DNA of 64,000 nt from Candidatus Riflebacteria bacterium HGW-Riflebacteria-1 (GTDB lineage Bacteria > Muiribacteriota > Ozemobacteria > Ozemobacterales > Ozemobacteraceae): NCBI GenBank assembly GCA_002839445.1, contig PGYB01000004.1:310001-374000 (forward strand), read 5' to 3'. The translations under genes and the position numbers were made by a program. The notes below the pieces were generated by a model. It saw only the letters and a program-made list of their open reading frames with translations, was not told the DNA's origin and ran no database searches. Shown one piece after another: positions 36,353-45,661 of the stretch; the stretch's first letter is position 1, and every line of letters begins with the position of its first letter.

Positions 36353-37624
36353 TTATTTTCCGGGTTTATCTGATTTGCCGAACCAGCCCTTAAGGGTGCC
36401 GAGAATACCGCTTTTTTGCGCTTCTTCGGTGATCTTTTCGCCGGTAAGGCCGGTGATCAGGTGAATACAGTCATTGCGATAGCCTGATTCAGTGGTAGTG
36501 TCGAAGATCGTCTTTTGTTCGTTCACCATGCCAAGAGCATTTTTCCAGTCATCGTGCAGGGTGAAATCGAATTTGCGCTTGGTGCTCTTTTCGATTTCGT
36601 CGCGTGGAATCGAGTACATGCATTCTTCGCGGTTAAGGATCATTCTGATTTTTTCAGTCGGGTATTTGAGGGTTTCGATAACCTTCATGCACTGCATCAT
36701 GCTCTTGATGTGGTTCAGCTCAGGCGCCATTATCAGGCAGATATAGTCAGAAATATCGAGCGAGTTGATGGTCAGATCCTGGAACAGTGAGTGCGTATCG
36801 ATTATGATGTAGTCAAAAACGGTTTTGGCAATTTTGATAATCTTGCGCAGATGGGCTGAAGTAACCATTTCAGACTGCTCAGGTTTGAACGGTGAGGGAA
36901 GCACCGAGAAGCCATGCGGGTGTTCGCTGAGGTATTTCTTGAGATCATCAGCGGTTTCGGGGTTACCTTCTACCAGATCAGCGATGCTGCGTTTCGGTTT
37001 GAGCCCAAGCATGAACGCGAGGTCGCCGAACTGCAGGTCGAGGTCGATCAACAGAGCTTTTTTGCCGGTCAGTTTGGCAATGCCGGCGCTCATATTGGCT
37101 GCTGTAACGCTTTTACCTGCTCCGCCCTTGGGGCTGAACAGAGTAATCAGCTTGCCGCATTTTTCTTCTTCGACGGTGACAGCCTTCATTACCGCAGTTG
37201 TCTTGCGGATACGCTGGGTGAGAGCCGTCATGATGCGCAGCGCGATAAATGAATTGAGGCGCAGCAGCATGTCAAAGTTCACTTTGTCAATTTCGAGAAC
37301 GACGCACTGAACTTTAGTTTTGATGGTGGCATTGCGCGGAGCGCCTTCTACCAAGGCCATTTCACCGAAAAAATTACTTTCGTCGGTGCTGTGAATATCG
37401 ATAACCGCAGAGTTATTCTCTTTGTGAATCTCGATCGTGCCTTCTTTGAGGAGGTAAAAAGCATCGCCGATATCGCCTTCTTTGAACAGCGTCGAACCGG
37501 CAGGAATCTCACGTTCCTTGACTACTTCTGCTATTTTCTTGAGGTCGTGTTCTTCAAGGCCTGAAAAAAGCTTGATCTGTTTAATTGCCTCTGTACTGAT
37601 AATAGTAATCACACCCTCTTTCAC
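36353..37624 (-). CDS. Cyclic-nucleotide-binding domain fused to MinD/CpaE-type ATPase
   Basis: 423 aa from a GTG start (start uncertain). Residues ~15-130 form a CNBD: the phosphate-binding cassette FGEMALVEGAPRNAT (86-100) keeps the Gly-Glu and Arg97 needed for cNMP binding. Residues ~155-400 form a deviant-Walker P-loop ATPase: SPKGGAGKS (Lys166, Lys171), LLIDLDLQFGDLA, IIIDT. This is the CpaE/MinD group, used to place pili, secretion systems or division machines. The C-terminus is a short amphipathic, Lys-rich stretch (LGTLKGWFGKS) that may bind membrane. Last gene of its operon. Confidence 0.9.
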   Translation of the reverse strand: MKEGVITIISTEAIKQIKLFSGLEEHDLKKIAEVVKEREIPAGSTLFKEGDIGDAFYLLKEGTIEIHKENNSAVIDIHSTDESNFFGEMALVEGAPRNATIKTKVQCVVLEIDKVNFDMLLRLNSFIALRIMTALTQRIRKTTAVMKAVTVEEEKCGKLITLFSPKGGAGKSVTAANMSAGIAKLTGKKALLIDLDLQFGDLAFMLGLKPKRSIADLVEGNPETADDLKKYLSEHPHGFSVLPSPFKPEQSEMVTSAHLRKIIKIAKTVFDYIIIDTHSLFQDLTINSLDISDYICLIMAPELNHIKSMMQCMKVIETLKYPTEKIRMILNREECMYSIPRDEIEKSTKRKFDFTLHDDWKNALGMVNEQKTIFDTTTESGYRNDCIHLITGLTGEKITEEAQKSGILGTLKGWFGKSDKPGK

Positions 37625-37648
37625 TTAATTTCAAAAACGGGAAACGGT

Positions 37649-38041
37649 TCAATCCTTCTTTGCGTCTTCCGGGCTGCTGTCAGCTGCTTCCGCAGCTCCA
37701 TCAGCGATTCCCATCAGTTTGTTGTAAATTTTTTCGCCAACTTCTGGTTTCAGGATTTTTTCCCAGATAGTTTCTTTTTCTTTCAGAGAAATCAGTTTGA
37801 CTTCTTTTTCGCTTATGGCGATAAAAGCTACCGGTTCGATAGTAGCACCACCGCCGGATCCGCCGCCAAAGCTTGCGTCATTTTTCCCCGGACCGCCGCC
37901 AGCGCCAAATCCAAACGAGACCCGGGTGACCGGTATCACAGTCCAGTTCTTGAAAGTGGTTGGCTCGCCGATGACGGTTTTTGAGTTGATCGCCACTTTA
38001 AGTTCTGATAATACTGTTTTTATTAAGGTGTCAATTGCCAT
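37649..38041 (-). CDS. GerW/YtfJ-family protein
   Basis: 130 aa. The family pattern is clear: VIGEP near residue 24, TVIPVTRVSFGFGAGGG, a Gly/Ser-rich loop and PVAFIAI. In Bacillus, YtfJ (GerW) is a spore protein needed for germination; homologues also occur in non-sporulating bacteria, where the role is unknown. It follows the DUF2953 gene, the same pairing as ytfI-ytfJ in Bacillus. Cytoplasmic by sequence. Confidence 0.9.
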   Translation of the reverse strand: MAIDTLIKTVLSELKVAINSKTVIGEPTTFKNWTVIPVTRVSFGFGAGGGPGKNDASFGGGSGGGATIEPVAFIAISEKEVKLISLKEKETIWEKILKPEVGEKIYNKLMGIADGAAEAADSSPEDAKKD

Positions 38042-38107
38042 TTGCGCTGGAACCTCCTGAATTTCGAGATTATCTTACCAGAAACTGACTCAGGTAGAAA
38101 CATTTTT

Positions 38108-39394
38108 TTAATGTTGTTTTTTGCTGCGGTACCATTTGAATAATTGCCAGAGTTCTTTATATATCTGCTTTTCGAATAACAGGGCGCCGGTGGCGTAAAG
38201 CAGTCGCCATGGCCGGATTTCTGCTGTCACGTAGGCGCGACTGTACAGCATGGGGGCGCCAAATTGCGGAACAGGCACGAAGTTTATGCCAAACTGGCCG
38301 GCCATGCCGCTTGCCACGGCAAGAGTTCCGTGGCACATGCCGGTCAGGTATGGCTCATGCAGGGCGTAGCGAAGCAGCAGATCAATGCGGGTGAGGCCGA
38401 AACCACTTTTGCCGCGTTGCCAGAACCTTTTGACTACTGGCGAAAGGGCGCGCCATTTTTGTCGGAACAGGCGGGCGTAAGCTTTAAACTGATTGAAACG
38501 CCGTGACGCATCGCGTTTAAAACGACGCAGAGTCTGTTTTAACGAGCTTCCAGCACTGCTGCTGCCCTTTTTAGTGTCTTGCGCTGCCGCTCCCGCTTCT
38601 TTGGCTGCCTTGTATTCGGCTTCGACCTCATCCAGCGGTTTAAGCGGGCGACTGTCGATTGCTGGTGTCACGGTTGCGGCTTCGACTGCCACAGGTTCGA
38701 TGGTTTCTGCATCTGCGTGTATCTGCCGGGCTGGTGAGTCTGGCGGTGCTGACTCGCCACTGTCGGCTGGTTGCGTCAATTCTTCAGAATATGCAGTGGC
38801 ATCTGACAAAGATTTGCCTGCTGCTTCTGGCTTGCTGTCAGCAGTTGTCGCCGGAGTTGTCTGAGAGGCTATGGTTGAATCAGCCGAGTCTGTAGTTGCT
38901 GCGTCGTCTGTTTTTTCGTCGGTAATTTTAGAGACTGGCTCTGCGACTCTTTCGCCCGGATCTGTAGTGATTTCACCCGTCGTTTCCGCGCTGCTGGTTG
39001 TTGTAGAATCTGGCGCAATCGAATCTGCCGATATTGGCTCATCTCGGCTGGGTTCAGCTGAAGAGGGCGTTTCTGGTGGTGAAATCGGAGGTGTCGGTGT
39101 CTTTGGCGGCGCTTTTTCGGGCTTTGTGCGGCCTGCGCGGTCGAGACGCTTTTGCCAGCCCATGAAGCTGACCACAACATCCTGCGTGTGTGGCGTTGCG
39201 ATAACCCCTATTTTAAACAATCTGAACAGGTAGACGAACCATACTTCGGCACGCTGCCCCTTAACCGAGCCGCGCAGTTTGAGGTCGAAGCGCAGGGGAT
39301 GAAAAATGGCAGTCAGCGCTGTAACTGCGCTGATGATAACTGCTGTCAACAGCAGTATCTGGATAACCTGCCAGATTGTTGCAAGTATTTCCAT
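38108..39394 (-). CDS. DUF2953 (YtfI-like) membrane protein with long low-complexity insert
   Basis: 428 aa. An N-terminal membrane helix (IQILLLTAVIISAVTALTAI) leads into the first part of DUF2953 (FDLKLRGSVKGQRAEVWFVYLFRLFKIGV). Residues ~95-265 are low-complexity Pro/Ser/Thr/Glu/Ala. The C-terminal ~150 residues resume the family (FGLTRIDLLLRYALHEPYLTGMCHGTL). Its ATG overlaps the lipid kinase stop (TAATG). Paired with the GerW gene as in Bacillus. Confidence 0.82.
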   Translation of the reverse strand: MEILATIWQVIQILLLTAVIISAVTALTAIFHPLRFDLKLRGSVKGQRAEVWFVYLFRLFKIGVIATPHTQDVVVSFMGWQKRLDRAGRTKPEKAPPKTPTPPISPPETPSSAEPSRDEPISADSIAPDSTTTSSAETTGEITTDPGERVAEPVSKITDEKTDDAATTDSADSTIASQTTPATTADSKPEAAGKSLSDATAYSEELTQPADSGESAPPDSPARQIHADAETIEPVAVEAATVTPAIDSRPLKPLDEVEAEYKAAKEAGAAAQDTKKGSSSAGSSLKQTLRRFKRDASRRFNQFKAYARLFRQKWRALSPVVKRFWQRGKSGFGLTRIDLLLRYALHEPYLTGMCHGTLAVASGMAGQFGINFVPVPQFGAPMLYSRAYVTAEIRPWRLLYATGALLFEKQIYKELWQLFKWYRSKKQH

Positions 39395-40272
39395 TATGGT
39401 GTAATCAGCCTGGTGGGTTGCTCTGCCAGGGATATTTCAAAGCGTTCGGCCGCCGGAAAAACCTCGCCATCAAGCTGATAAGGCGTCGGGCGGTCTGCTT
39501 CAACAATAAAATGTCGACCCTGAACCATTTCGGCAATATCAGCCGGAAAAGCCGAATTGCCGCGGGCAAAGTTGAGCAGCCGCAGCAGGCTGCATACCGA
39601 AAAGCGTTTGAGTATGACGAGATCAAGTTTGCCATCGTCAAACCTGGCTTGTGGCGCAAAGAACAGTTCGCCGCCATAACGCCGCATATTGGCGATTAAC
39701 GCATAACTGCCGCGATAGGTTTTGCCGTCGCAGGTCACTTTGAGGCGTGGCGGGCGATAGGTGATGAAACGCAGCAGGCCGGCAACGTGATAAGCGGCTC
39801 TGCCAAGAATTTTTTTGCGCCAGCCGCCGACTGAGCCTGCTACTTCGGCATCAAAGCCGAAGCCAGCGACAAACAGATATTTGCGGCCGTTGCAGATTGC
39901 CGTATCGACTTTCTGGACTGCGCCGGTAACCAGGACTTTGACGGCATCGCTGATTTTGAGAGGTATGCCCAGCTCGCGGCCAATGACGTTGGCGGTGCCG
40001 GCCGGAATTAAGCCGAGCAGGCCATTCGGCGCGAGGGCGTTTAACAGCGTGTTTATTGTGCCATCACCGCCGGCAGCAGCGACCAGGTTGCCCTCTATCG
40101 CGCTCAAGCGTGCGGTTTCGCTGATTGCCTGCTCCTGGCTGGCAGTTTTGACTATCTCAATATCCGTGTGTCTGGCCAGTCGCTCGCAGGCGGCTGTCAG
40201 CGCCTTAAAGTCAAGGGTTCTCGCCCCGGCATTGGCAAGAATGTAGATTTTTTCAGGAGGCAGCGTTGTCAT
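39394..40272 (-). CDS. Diacylglycerol/sphingosine kinase-family lipid kinase (YegS-like)
   Basis: 292 aa, soluble. GGDGT (in AAAGGDGTINTLL) is the catalytic nucleotide-binding motif. PAGTANV and GFGFDAEV, then the C-terminal LDGE (YQLDGEVFP), also match DAGK_cat proteins. The N-terminal NPxAG motif is altered to NAGAR. It phosphorylates a diacylglycerol-like lipid at the inner membrane. It overlaps the upstream MBL gene by 20 bp. Confidence 0.92.
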   Translation of the reverse strand: MTTLPPEKIYILANAGARTLDFKALTAACERLARHTDIEIVKTASQEQAISETARLSAIEGNLVAAAGGDGTINTLLNALAPNGLLGLIPAGTANVIGRELGIPLKISDAVKVLVTGAVQKVDTAICNGRKYLFVAGFGFDAEVAGSVGGWRKKILGRAAYHVAGLLRFITYRPPRLKVTCDGKTYRGSYALIANMRRYGGELFFAPQARFDDGKLDLVILKRFSVCSLLRLLNFARGNSAFPADIAEMVQGRHFIVEADRPTPYQLDGEVFPAAERFEISLAEQPTRLITP

Positions 40273-41101
40273 CTTCTTTAACCGCTTTGTATGAGCCGTT
40301 TTCCTGCTCTATTCGATAAAACTCCGCGCTTTGCGCGTGCGAAAAAGCCAGCAGGGTGTTCGGGCGTGATGCACGTCGCAGCAGGGTGTTGCGTGCCCGC
40401 AAGGTTTCGAGCGGGTAAAGGTCGAAAGCCTCGTGACGTTTCGGCGTGATATGCAGCGGGGTGGGGCAGATATCGGCCGGGTAAATGAAGTTGAACAGGC
40501 TGTCTTTGACCTTAACAATCTGGTGCGCGGCTGTGTGCCCGCCGCTGACTTCGAGGCTGATGCCGTCTGCTATCTCGTAGTCGCCATTGATGAGCTTCAG
40601 ATTGCCGGTTTCCAGCAACGGCATGAAGTCATGGACATGGTAACTGCTGCGTGAAAACTCGTCTGGCGTGCACGCCGCCTGCCATTCGTCACGTTGCACG
40701 AGCAGGGCGGCTTTGCGAAAAACCGCGGTGGTTTCCTCGCCGACAAACTCGGTAGAGCCGCCGCAGTGGTCGAAATGCAGGTGGGTAAATATCACATGCG
40801 TGATGTCGTCAGCGCTCAGTCCAAATCTTTCGATTTGCCTGACGACCGGAAGAGAGTTTTCCAATCCCATCATCTGCAGTCTGGCTGGCTTAAACTTTCG
40901 GCCAATGCCGGTGTCGACAAGTATATTCAGGCCTTCGCCCCTGATCAGAACAAAGTTAATGCCAAGCTGAATGCGATTCTTTGCGTCAGGGCTGGCAAAC
41001 GCCTCCCATTCTGAACGCGGCAGACCTGCAAATGCGGTGCCGCCGTCGACCAGCATCCTGCCCTCCTGGAGCACGTCAATCTGATATTTTCCGGTTTTCA
41101 C
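40253..41101 (-). CDS. Metallo-beta-lactamase-fold hydrolase
   Basis: 282 aa. The zinc motif THLHFDHCGG (HxHxDH) and downstream His (SGGHTAAH) and Asp (YPADI) are in place. It resembles quorum-quenching lactonases or phosphonate-type hydrolases of the MBL superfamily, but the substrate cannot be told. It lies 57 bp after the DUF3084 gene and heads the second half of the long operon. Confidence 0.9.
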   Translation of the reverse strand: MKTGKYQIDVLQEGRMLVDGGTAFAGLPRSEWEAFASPDAKNRIQLGINFVLIRGEGLNILVDTGIGRKFKPARLQMMGLENSLPVVRQIERFGLSADDITHVIFTHLHFDHCGGSTEFVGEETTAVFRKAALLVQRDEWQAACTPDEFSRSSYHVHDFMPLLETGNLKLINGDYEIADGISLEVSGGHTAAHQIVKVKDSLFNFIYPADICPTPLHITPKRHEAFDLYPLETLRARNTLLRRASRPNTLLAFSHAQSAEFYRIEQENGSYKAVKEDDNAAS

Positions 41102-41158
41102 AAGCTGTTCTCCATCTAACCGATATTATGCCACAGTTATGAGCAAATACAGAGGGTT

Positions 41159-42199
41159 TTATTCGCCGTCAGGGGCAGATTCAGAATCTGGCGTCTCCGG
41201 CTGGGTTGTGTATATGCTCTCACCAGTCTCTTCAAATCTGAAGGTGACATTGAGCGGCCCTATTGCATAAGTATCTTCTGGAACGACCGCAATCAGAATG
41301 AACTGGCGATCGAGATCCTTGATTCTGTTGACCATGTCATAGAATGACAGCATTGAATCAGATGAAAGGTCGCCAAATCTGCCAGTGAGAGGGTTGGCAA
41401 TCATACCAAGCCTGACTACTTCCTGGTTTATCTCATCCATGAACTGTTTGAGATTGCGCGCTATTTCGCCGCGGTTGAGACGCCCATCAATCTGTATTGA
41501 TGCTATTTCCTGATTCTTTTGAAAGATTCGATTGTTGGGAACAAGCATGAATCGAACGTTTCCGAGTTGTTCGCCGGCGTTGATGTTTTCGGCCGCGACG
41601 GCGCCAACTACCATATCCTGGCTGGAACTGGCGATATGGGCCGCCATGCCGTTGAGTTGTTCTTTATTGTCGGTAAAAAAATTGATTTCGTCCTGAACTT
41701 TGACGCCGCGGCGGCGGACTTTGGTGGTCAGACTGATTACCAGCGTCGTGAGCTCTTTCATCACTTCGTTGATCGATTTGTTCGTGTTAATAACCGTTAC
41801 GGCGAGCGGTTCATCTTTGCGGAAAACTACGCTTTCGGTTTCCTTGATTCTGACCGTAGTGGTCAGGCGCTCGACATCCTGCGACAGTTCGGTCTTTTCT
41901 TTTTCCAGCTGCAGTTTTACCTGCTCCAGGCTTTTGGTCTCGTTCTGCAATGTTTCGAGATCCTGGCGCAGCGAATTCATGTTGAAAAGTGCGGTGCGCA
42001 CATCTTCTGACAGCGCGGTCAACACGCCAAGCGTCAGCAGGGTAATGAGAATACCGGTCGAAATCGCTACTACCAGCGCGGTAATGCGTGGCCGTAAGCC
42101 CAGCACGGTCAGGCGTCTTTTGCCGACATAGGTGCCCAGCACATCGCCGATATAAGCAATCAGGCCGCTGACCACCACCAGTATTATGATATAAATCAT
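41159..42199 (-). CDS. DUF3084 membrane protein with coiled coil
   Basis: 346 aa. The N-terminus matches DUF3084: [23 protein letters not shown], followed by a second membrane helix ([20 protein letters not shown]). A coiled coil covers ~80-125, and the periplasmic part (~130-330) carries [11 protein letters not shown] and ADA-like repeats. Its function is unknown; in many diderms it lies near LPS transport genes. ATGA overlap with lptB. Confidence 0.9.
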   Translation of the reverse strand: MIYIIILVVVSGLIAYIGDVLGTYVGKRRLTVLGLRPRITALVVAISTGILITLLTLGVLTALSEDVRTALFNMNSLRQDLETLQNETKSLEQVKLQLEKEKTELSQDVERLTTTVRIKETESVVFRKDEPLAVTVINTNKSINEVMKELTTLVISLTTKVRRRGVKVQDEINFFTDNKEQLNGMAAHIASSSQDMVVGAVAAENINAGEQLGNVRFMLVPNNRIFQKNQEIASIQIDGRLNRGEIARNLKQFMDEINQEVVRLGMIANPLTGRFGDLSSDSMLSFYDMVNRIKDLDRQFILIAVVPEDTYAIGPLNVTFRFEETGESIYTTQPETPDSESAPDGE

Positions 42200-42996
42200 T
42201 GGCCGAGTTTCTCAATTTGATCGAGCTGAAAGCGTTCGCCCAGATAGAATTTGCGAGCGGTCTCGTCTTTGGCGACAAACTGCGCCGAGCCAGATACCAG
42301 AATTTTGCCCAGACTCATGATATAGGCGCGGTCAACGATCGCCAGCGTTTCTCTGACGTTGTGGTCGGTGATAAGCAGGCCCAGACCCTTTTTCTGCAAT
42401 GCGATAACGATGCTCTGAATATCCTGCACCGCGATCGGGTCTACGCCGGCAAAAGGTTCGTCGAGCAGAATAAAGCTTGGTTCGGCGGCCAGTGCCCGCG
42501 CGATTTCGACCCGCCGCCTTTCACCGCCCGAAAGTGAATAACCCTGGCTGTCTGAGAGTCTGGCAATGTCGAGATCGTTCATCAGCCTTTCGAGACGCTC
42601 GTGGCGCTCTTCATCGCTGATGTTGATACCCTCAAGTATCAGCCAGATGTTCTCGCGAACGGTCAGCTTGCGAAAGACGCTCGCTTCCTGGGGCAGATAG
42701 CCTATGCCCATGCGGGCCCTCTGATACATTGCTTTTTTGGTAATATCGCGGCCATTGTAGAGAACCCTGCCGCTGTCAGGCTTGACCAGTCCGACGACCA
42801 TGTAAAATGTCGTTGTCTTGCCGGCGCCGTTTGGGCCGAGCAGCCCGACGATTTCGCCCTTTTTGATATTCAGCGAGACGTGATCGGCGACGGTGCGGCC
42901 TTTATAAGCCTTGCACACCAGTTCTACCGTGATCTCGTCAGGTTTTTCCGCCGGCGTTGCTGCCGGTGCAGGTGTTAGCGCTTCGATGCTGCTCAT
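42196..42996 (-). CDS. lptB: LPS export ABC transporter ATPase LptB
   Basis: 266 aa, with a ~22-residue Pro/Ala-rich extension before the core. Walker [10 protein letters not shown], signature [15 protein letters not shown], Walker [13 protein letters not shown]-loop ITDHNVRE. LptB-type features are the [13 protein letters not shown]-loop and short length. It powers extraction of LPS from the inner membrane with LptFG (not in the window). Placed after lptA. Confidence 0.95.
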   Translation of the reverse strand: MSSIEALTPAPAATPAEKPDEITVELVCKAYKGRTVADHVSLNIKKGEIVGLLGPNGAGKTTTFYMVVGLVKPDSGRVLYNGRDITKKAMYQRARMGIGYLPQEASVFRKLTVRENIWLILEGINISDEERHERLERLMNDLDIARLSDSQGYSLSGGERRRVEIARALAAEPSFILLDEPFAGVDPIAVQDIQSIVIALQKKGLGLLITDHNVRETLAIVDRAYIMSLGKILVSGSAQFVAKDETARKFYLGERFQLDQIEKLGQ

Positions 42997-43011
42997 CTGT
43001 GTTTCCCCGTT

Positions 43012-44052
43012 TCAGTTGTCTTCGCTGGCTTCGATATAGTCTTCGTCATCTTCTTCATCTTCGATCTTGAGATATTCGCCGGCCGGAAGATTGTCTGGCA
43101 TGCCTTTTGCCGGGCTGCCATCTTCCTTTATAGCCAGAACACCTTTTTTTTCACCGTCTTCTGGCTTCTTTTTTTCACGCTTCTTCTTCTTGTCCTTGTC
43201 TTTGTCGCGTGAACCGGCGCCGCCACTTCCGGGGTAAACCGTTGCCTGCACGTTGCCTACCGCGATTGTCCGGTCTTCATTGGGGTAATAAATGATTTTG
43301 TTGGCGTAAAGTTCGGAAACCTGTTCGGCGTTGCTGCCCGCTTCCTTGCTGGTCTGGAAAGCGTGCGCCCTGCCGACGATAATCATACGGTTTTCGCTGT
43401 TCAGATAGATTGCCTTGTCGCCGGTAGCCCGCAGCGTTTCTGTGATAATTTCAACGTCGTTGCGGGCGATAGCCTTGTCTTCGTTGCTGAAAAGTTCAAG
43501 CGTTTCACAGATCAGGTCTGAAACCGGCGACTTTTCGTTCTCAGCCGCTTCTTCGTCGGTTTCGCCATCGCGATAAGCCACTTCAATAACCCGTACGTCG
43601 CCTTTGGCGAGAAAACGACTTTCCTTGTTGAACCCCTCAACTTCGTTGCAGGTAAGAATAACCCTGGTTTTGCGCATTTTGCTCTTACCATCGCCATCTG
43701 GCGCTGCGCGCTCGACGATACGCACCAGCTTGGGGTTGCCGCGTGCGAGTATGCGGTCTTCCTTAACATAGGCTTCGAGATAGTCAGAGGTCAATACCGA
43801 GCCAGGTTGAACGACTTTGACGTTATCTATGGCCTTGACGATATCGAGGTCACGGTCGTAAATGCCGCGGTCGGCAGTGAGCACTGAGTCTTTCTGTTCG
43901 GCTCGCAGACCGCCTCTGGCCACATAGACGTTTTTGAAAAAGGTCATCAGTTTACTGGAAATGACCATGTCGCCGGCTGTGATAGAAGTTTGCGCCCGGG
44001 CAACCGCTGCGCTGAGCAGCAGGATCACTATGAGCAGAAAGGTTTTTTTCAT
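43012..44052 (-). CDS. lptA: LptA/OstA-like periplasmic LPS transport protein
   Basis: 346 aa. Signal peptide FLLIVILLLSAAVARA; then repeated beta-strand units of the OstA type (MVISSKLMTFF...YVARGGLRAEQKDSVLTADRGIYD). It is longer than E. coli LptA (185 aa). The extra part includes a Lys-rich tract (KDKDKKKKREKKK) and an acidic tail (EDEEDDEDY). It would bridge the periplasm between LptC and LptD. ATGA overlap with lptC. Confidence 0.88.
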   Translation of the reverse strand: MKKTFLLIVILLLSAAVARAQTSITAGDMVISSKLMTFFKNVYVARGGLRAEQKDSVLTADRGIYDRDLDIVKAIDNVKVVQPGSVLTSDYLEAYVKEDRILARGNPKLVRIVERAAPDGDGKSKMRKTRVILTCNEVEGFNKESRFLAKGDVRVIEVAYRDGETDEEAAENEKSPVSDLICETLELFSNEDKAIARNDVEIITETLRATGDKAIYLNSENRMIIVGRAHAFQTSKEAGSNAEQVSELYANKIIYYPNEDRTIAVGNVQATVYPGSGGAGSRDKDKDKKKKREKKKPEDGEKKGVLAIKEDGSPAKGMPDNLPAGEYLKIEDEEDDEDYIEASEDN

Positions 44053-44783
44053 GGCTGTAATTCCTTGTTGGGATCAGTGATGAAAGTGGCAATTGCAGGC
44101 GTGCTGTCGCTTGCAATGCTGACGGGCAAAGAAGCGGTGCCTGTTGCCCGCGTGTTCAGCGGCAGAAGCAGCTGCGAAAGCGGCGGCGCCACTGGTAGTT
44201 CAGAGATCTGCGCGTGTTCATCACCACCGGCTTTTGCCGTTTTGCTCGCGGTTTCCCAGATTCTGATGACGACCTGCTGGTTGATCTGGGCTTCTTTGTC
44301 CTGAGTGTTATAGCGCAGGCCAAGCCCGGTTAGAACGGCGTCGCCTTTCCAGATTGTTACCGGTTTCTGCGTGTGCAGTTCTTTGCGGTTAAAATAATAG
44401 CGCAGCTCATCGGTGCGAATTCTTTCGTCATCGGTATTCCAGCCTCTGACATCACCCCAGAACTTTGCTTCGAAAGGATTTTTCAGCGCACGTTCTGATA
44501 TCAGGCGGCCGGTCCAGGTGGCCTGTTCCTGTTTGTAGAATATAGTGCGCACGTTTGACGCGTTCATGTTGCTCTGGCTGTCATCCATGTCGCAGATGTC
44601 AGCAAAAAGTCGTGCGTGCTCAAATCCGCCTTCTACCTGACTGAAATTGACATTCTTGAGCACCATTCGGTGCTTGACATAGCTCGCAGTGGCTTGTTCG
44701 AGCTTGTCATCCCAAAGTATGATAACGATAAAAGAGAGCAGAACGATCGCCCACAGCCAGTAACTGAAGAGAAAATTTTTCAT
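44049..44783 (-). CDS. lptC: LptC-like LPS export membrane protein
   Basis: 244 aa from the ATG at 44783, which shares a base with the lpxL stop (TGATG). One N-terminal membrane helix (SYWLWAIVLLSFIVIILW) and a beta-rich domain (NVNFSQVEGGFEHARLFADI, and ELHTQKPVTIWKGDAVLTGLGLRYN) of the YrbK/LptC type. The phrase ITVWKGDxxLxGxGL is typical. The ~60-residue C-terminus is low-complexity. Confidence 0.85.
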   Translation of the reverse strand: MKNFLFSYWLWAIVLLSFIVIILWDDKLEQATASYVKHRMVLKNVNFSQVEGGFEHARLFADICDMDDSQSNMNASNVRTIFYKQEQATWTGRLISERALKNPFEAKFWGDVRGWNTDDERIRTDELRYYFNRKELHTQKPVTIWKGDAVLTGLGLRYNTQDKEAQINQQVVIRIWETASKTAKAGGDEHAQISELPVAPPLSQLLLPLNTRATGTASLPVSIASDSTPAIATFITDPNKELQP

Positions 44784-45661
44784 CAGCCGGTTCTCCCGAG
44801 ACTGGCGAATTCGTAACGCTCGTGAAACCAGCACCAGAGGTCAGGCCGGCGGCGATAAGCCGCTTCGTAACGATCGACATAGCGCTGAATATTGTTGCAC
44901 ATGCTGTCACCACGCACGAACTCAACTGGCTTTTCAAAGCGCAGCAGCAACCTGCCGTTTTTCTGGCGTTCAGCAAACGCAGGCAGCATTGGTGCCCTGC
45001 TGCGCAGCGCCATCAGCACCGGCGCGCTGTAAAATGATGCTGCCCGCCCGAAAAATCTGACCTGATAGCCGCGTTCGCGGGCATTGAGGTCAGAAAGCAG
45101 GCCTACTGTCTTGTTCTGCGCCAGCAGCTTGAGAGCCGCAGGTATGGTGTTGTCCATGATTACCTTTGACCCGCGCCTTTCGCGAAAACTGTTCATGAAA
45201 GCCGTCATCTGGTCGACTGCCTGTGCCCGGGCCAGAACATGCATCGGCATACCCATTTTCGTCAGCGTGTAACCCATTACTTCCCAGTTGCCAAAATGCC
45301 CGGAGAGAATGATCAAACCGCGGTTCTGGGCCAGTGCTGCGTCAATGTTTTCTTTGCCCTCTATCTGCACAAAATCAGGGTCAGCCGCCAGAAGCTTTTC
45401 GTAAAAGAACACTTCGAGTAAAGTCATAACCTGATTTTCAGCCATTCCGGTAATTATGCTGTCGCTCTGATCCGCGAATTCAGCGGGCAGCAGTTCGTGG
45501 GCGCGTTGAATTTCGCGCGCAAAAATAAGCGGAAACACCTTGAGCAGCAGGCGCTTGAGCTTTGGCACCGCCGGCGCTTCCAGCCGGGTCATCAGATTGA
45601 CCAGTCCCTGTATCAGGTAGGCGCGCAGCGTTCGCCGGTATTTTTTCAGAGTGTCTCGCAT
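44783..45661 (-). CDS. LpxL/HtrB-family lipid A acyltransferase
   Basis: 292 aa. HFGNWE holds the catalytic His and Glu of the HX4(D/E) motif. Typical flanking signatures are present (RGSKVIMD, LLSDLNARERG, FFGRAASF). It adds a secondary acyl chain to lipid A at the inner membrane. It overlaps kdsC by TAATG. A second LpxL-like gene lies at 57308, so two late acylations are possible. Confidence 0.92.
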   Translation of the reverse strand: MRDTLKKYRRTLRAYLIQGLVNLMTRLEAPAVPKLKRLLLKVFPLIFAREIQRAHELLPAEFADQSDSIITGMAENQVMTLLEVFFYEKLLAADPDFVQIEGKENIDAALAQNRGLIILSGHFGNWEVMGYTLTKMGMPMHVLARAQAVDQMTAFMNSFRERRGSKVIMDNTIPAALKLLAQNKTVGLLSDLNARERGYQVRFFGRAASFYSAPVLMALRSRAPMLPAFAERQKNGRLLLRFEKPVEFVRGDSMCNNIQRYVDRYEAAYRRRPDLWCWFHERYEFASLGRTG

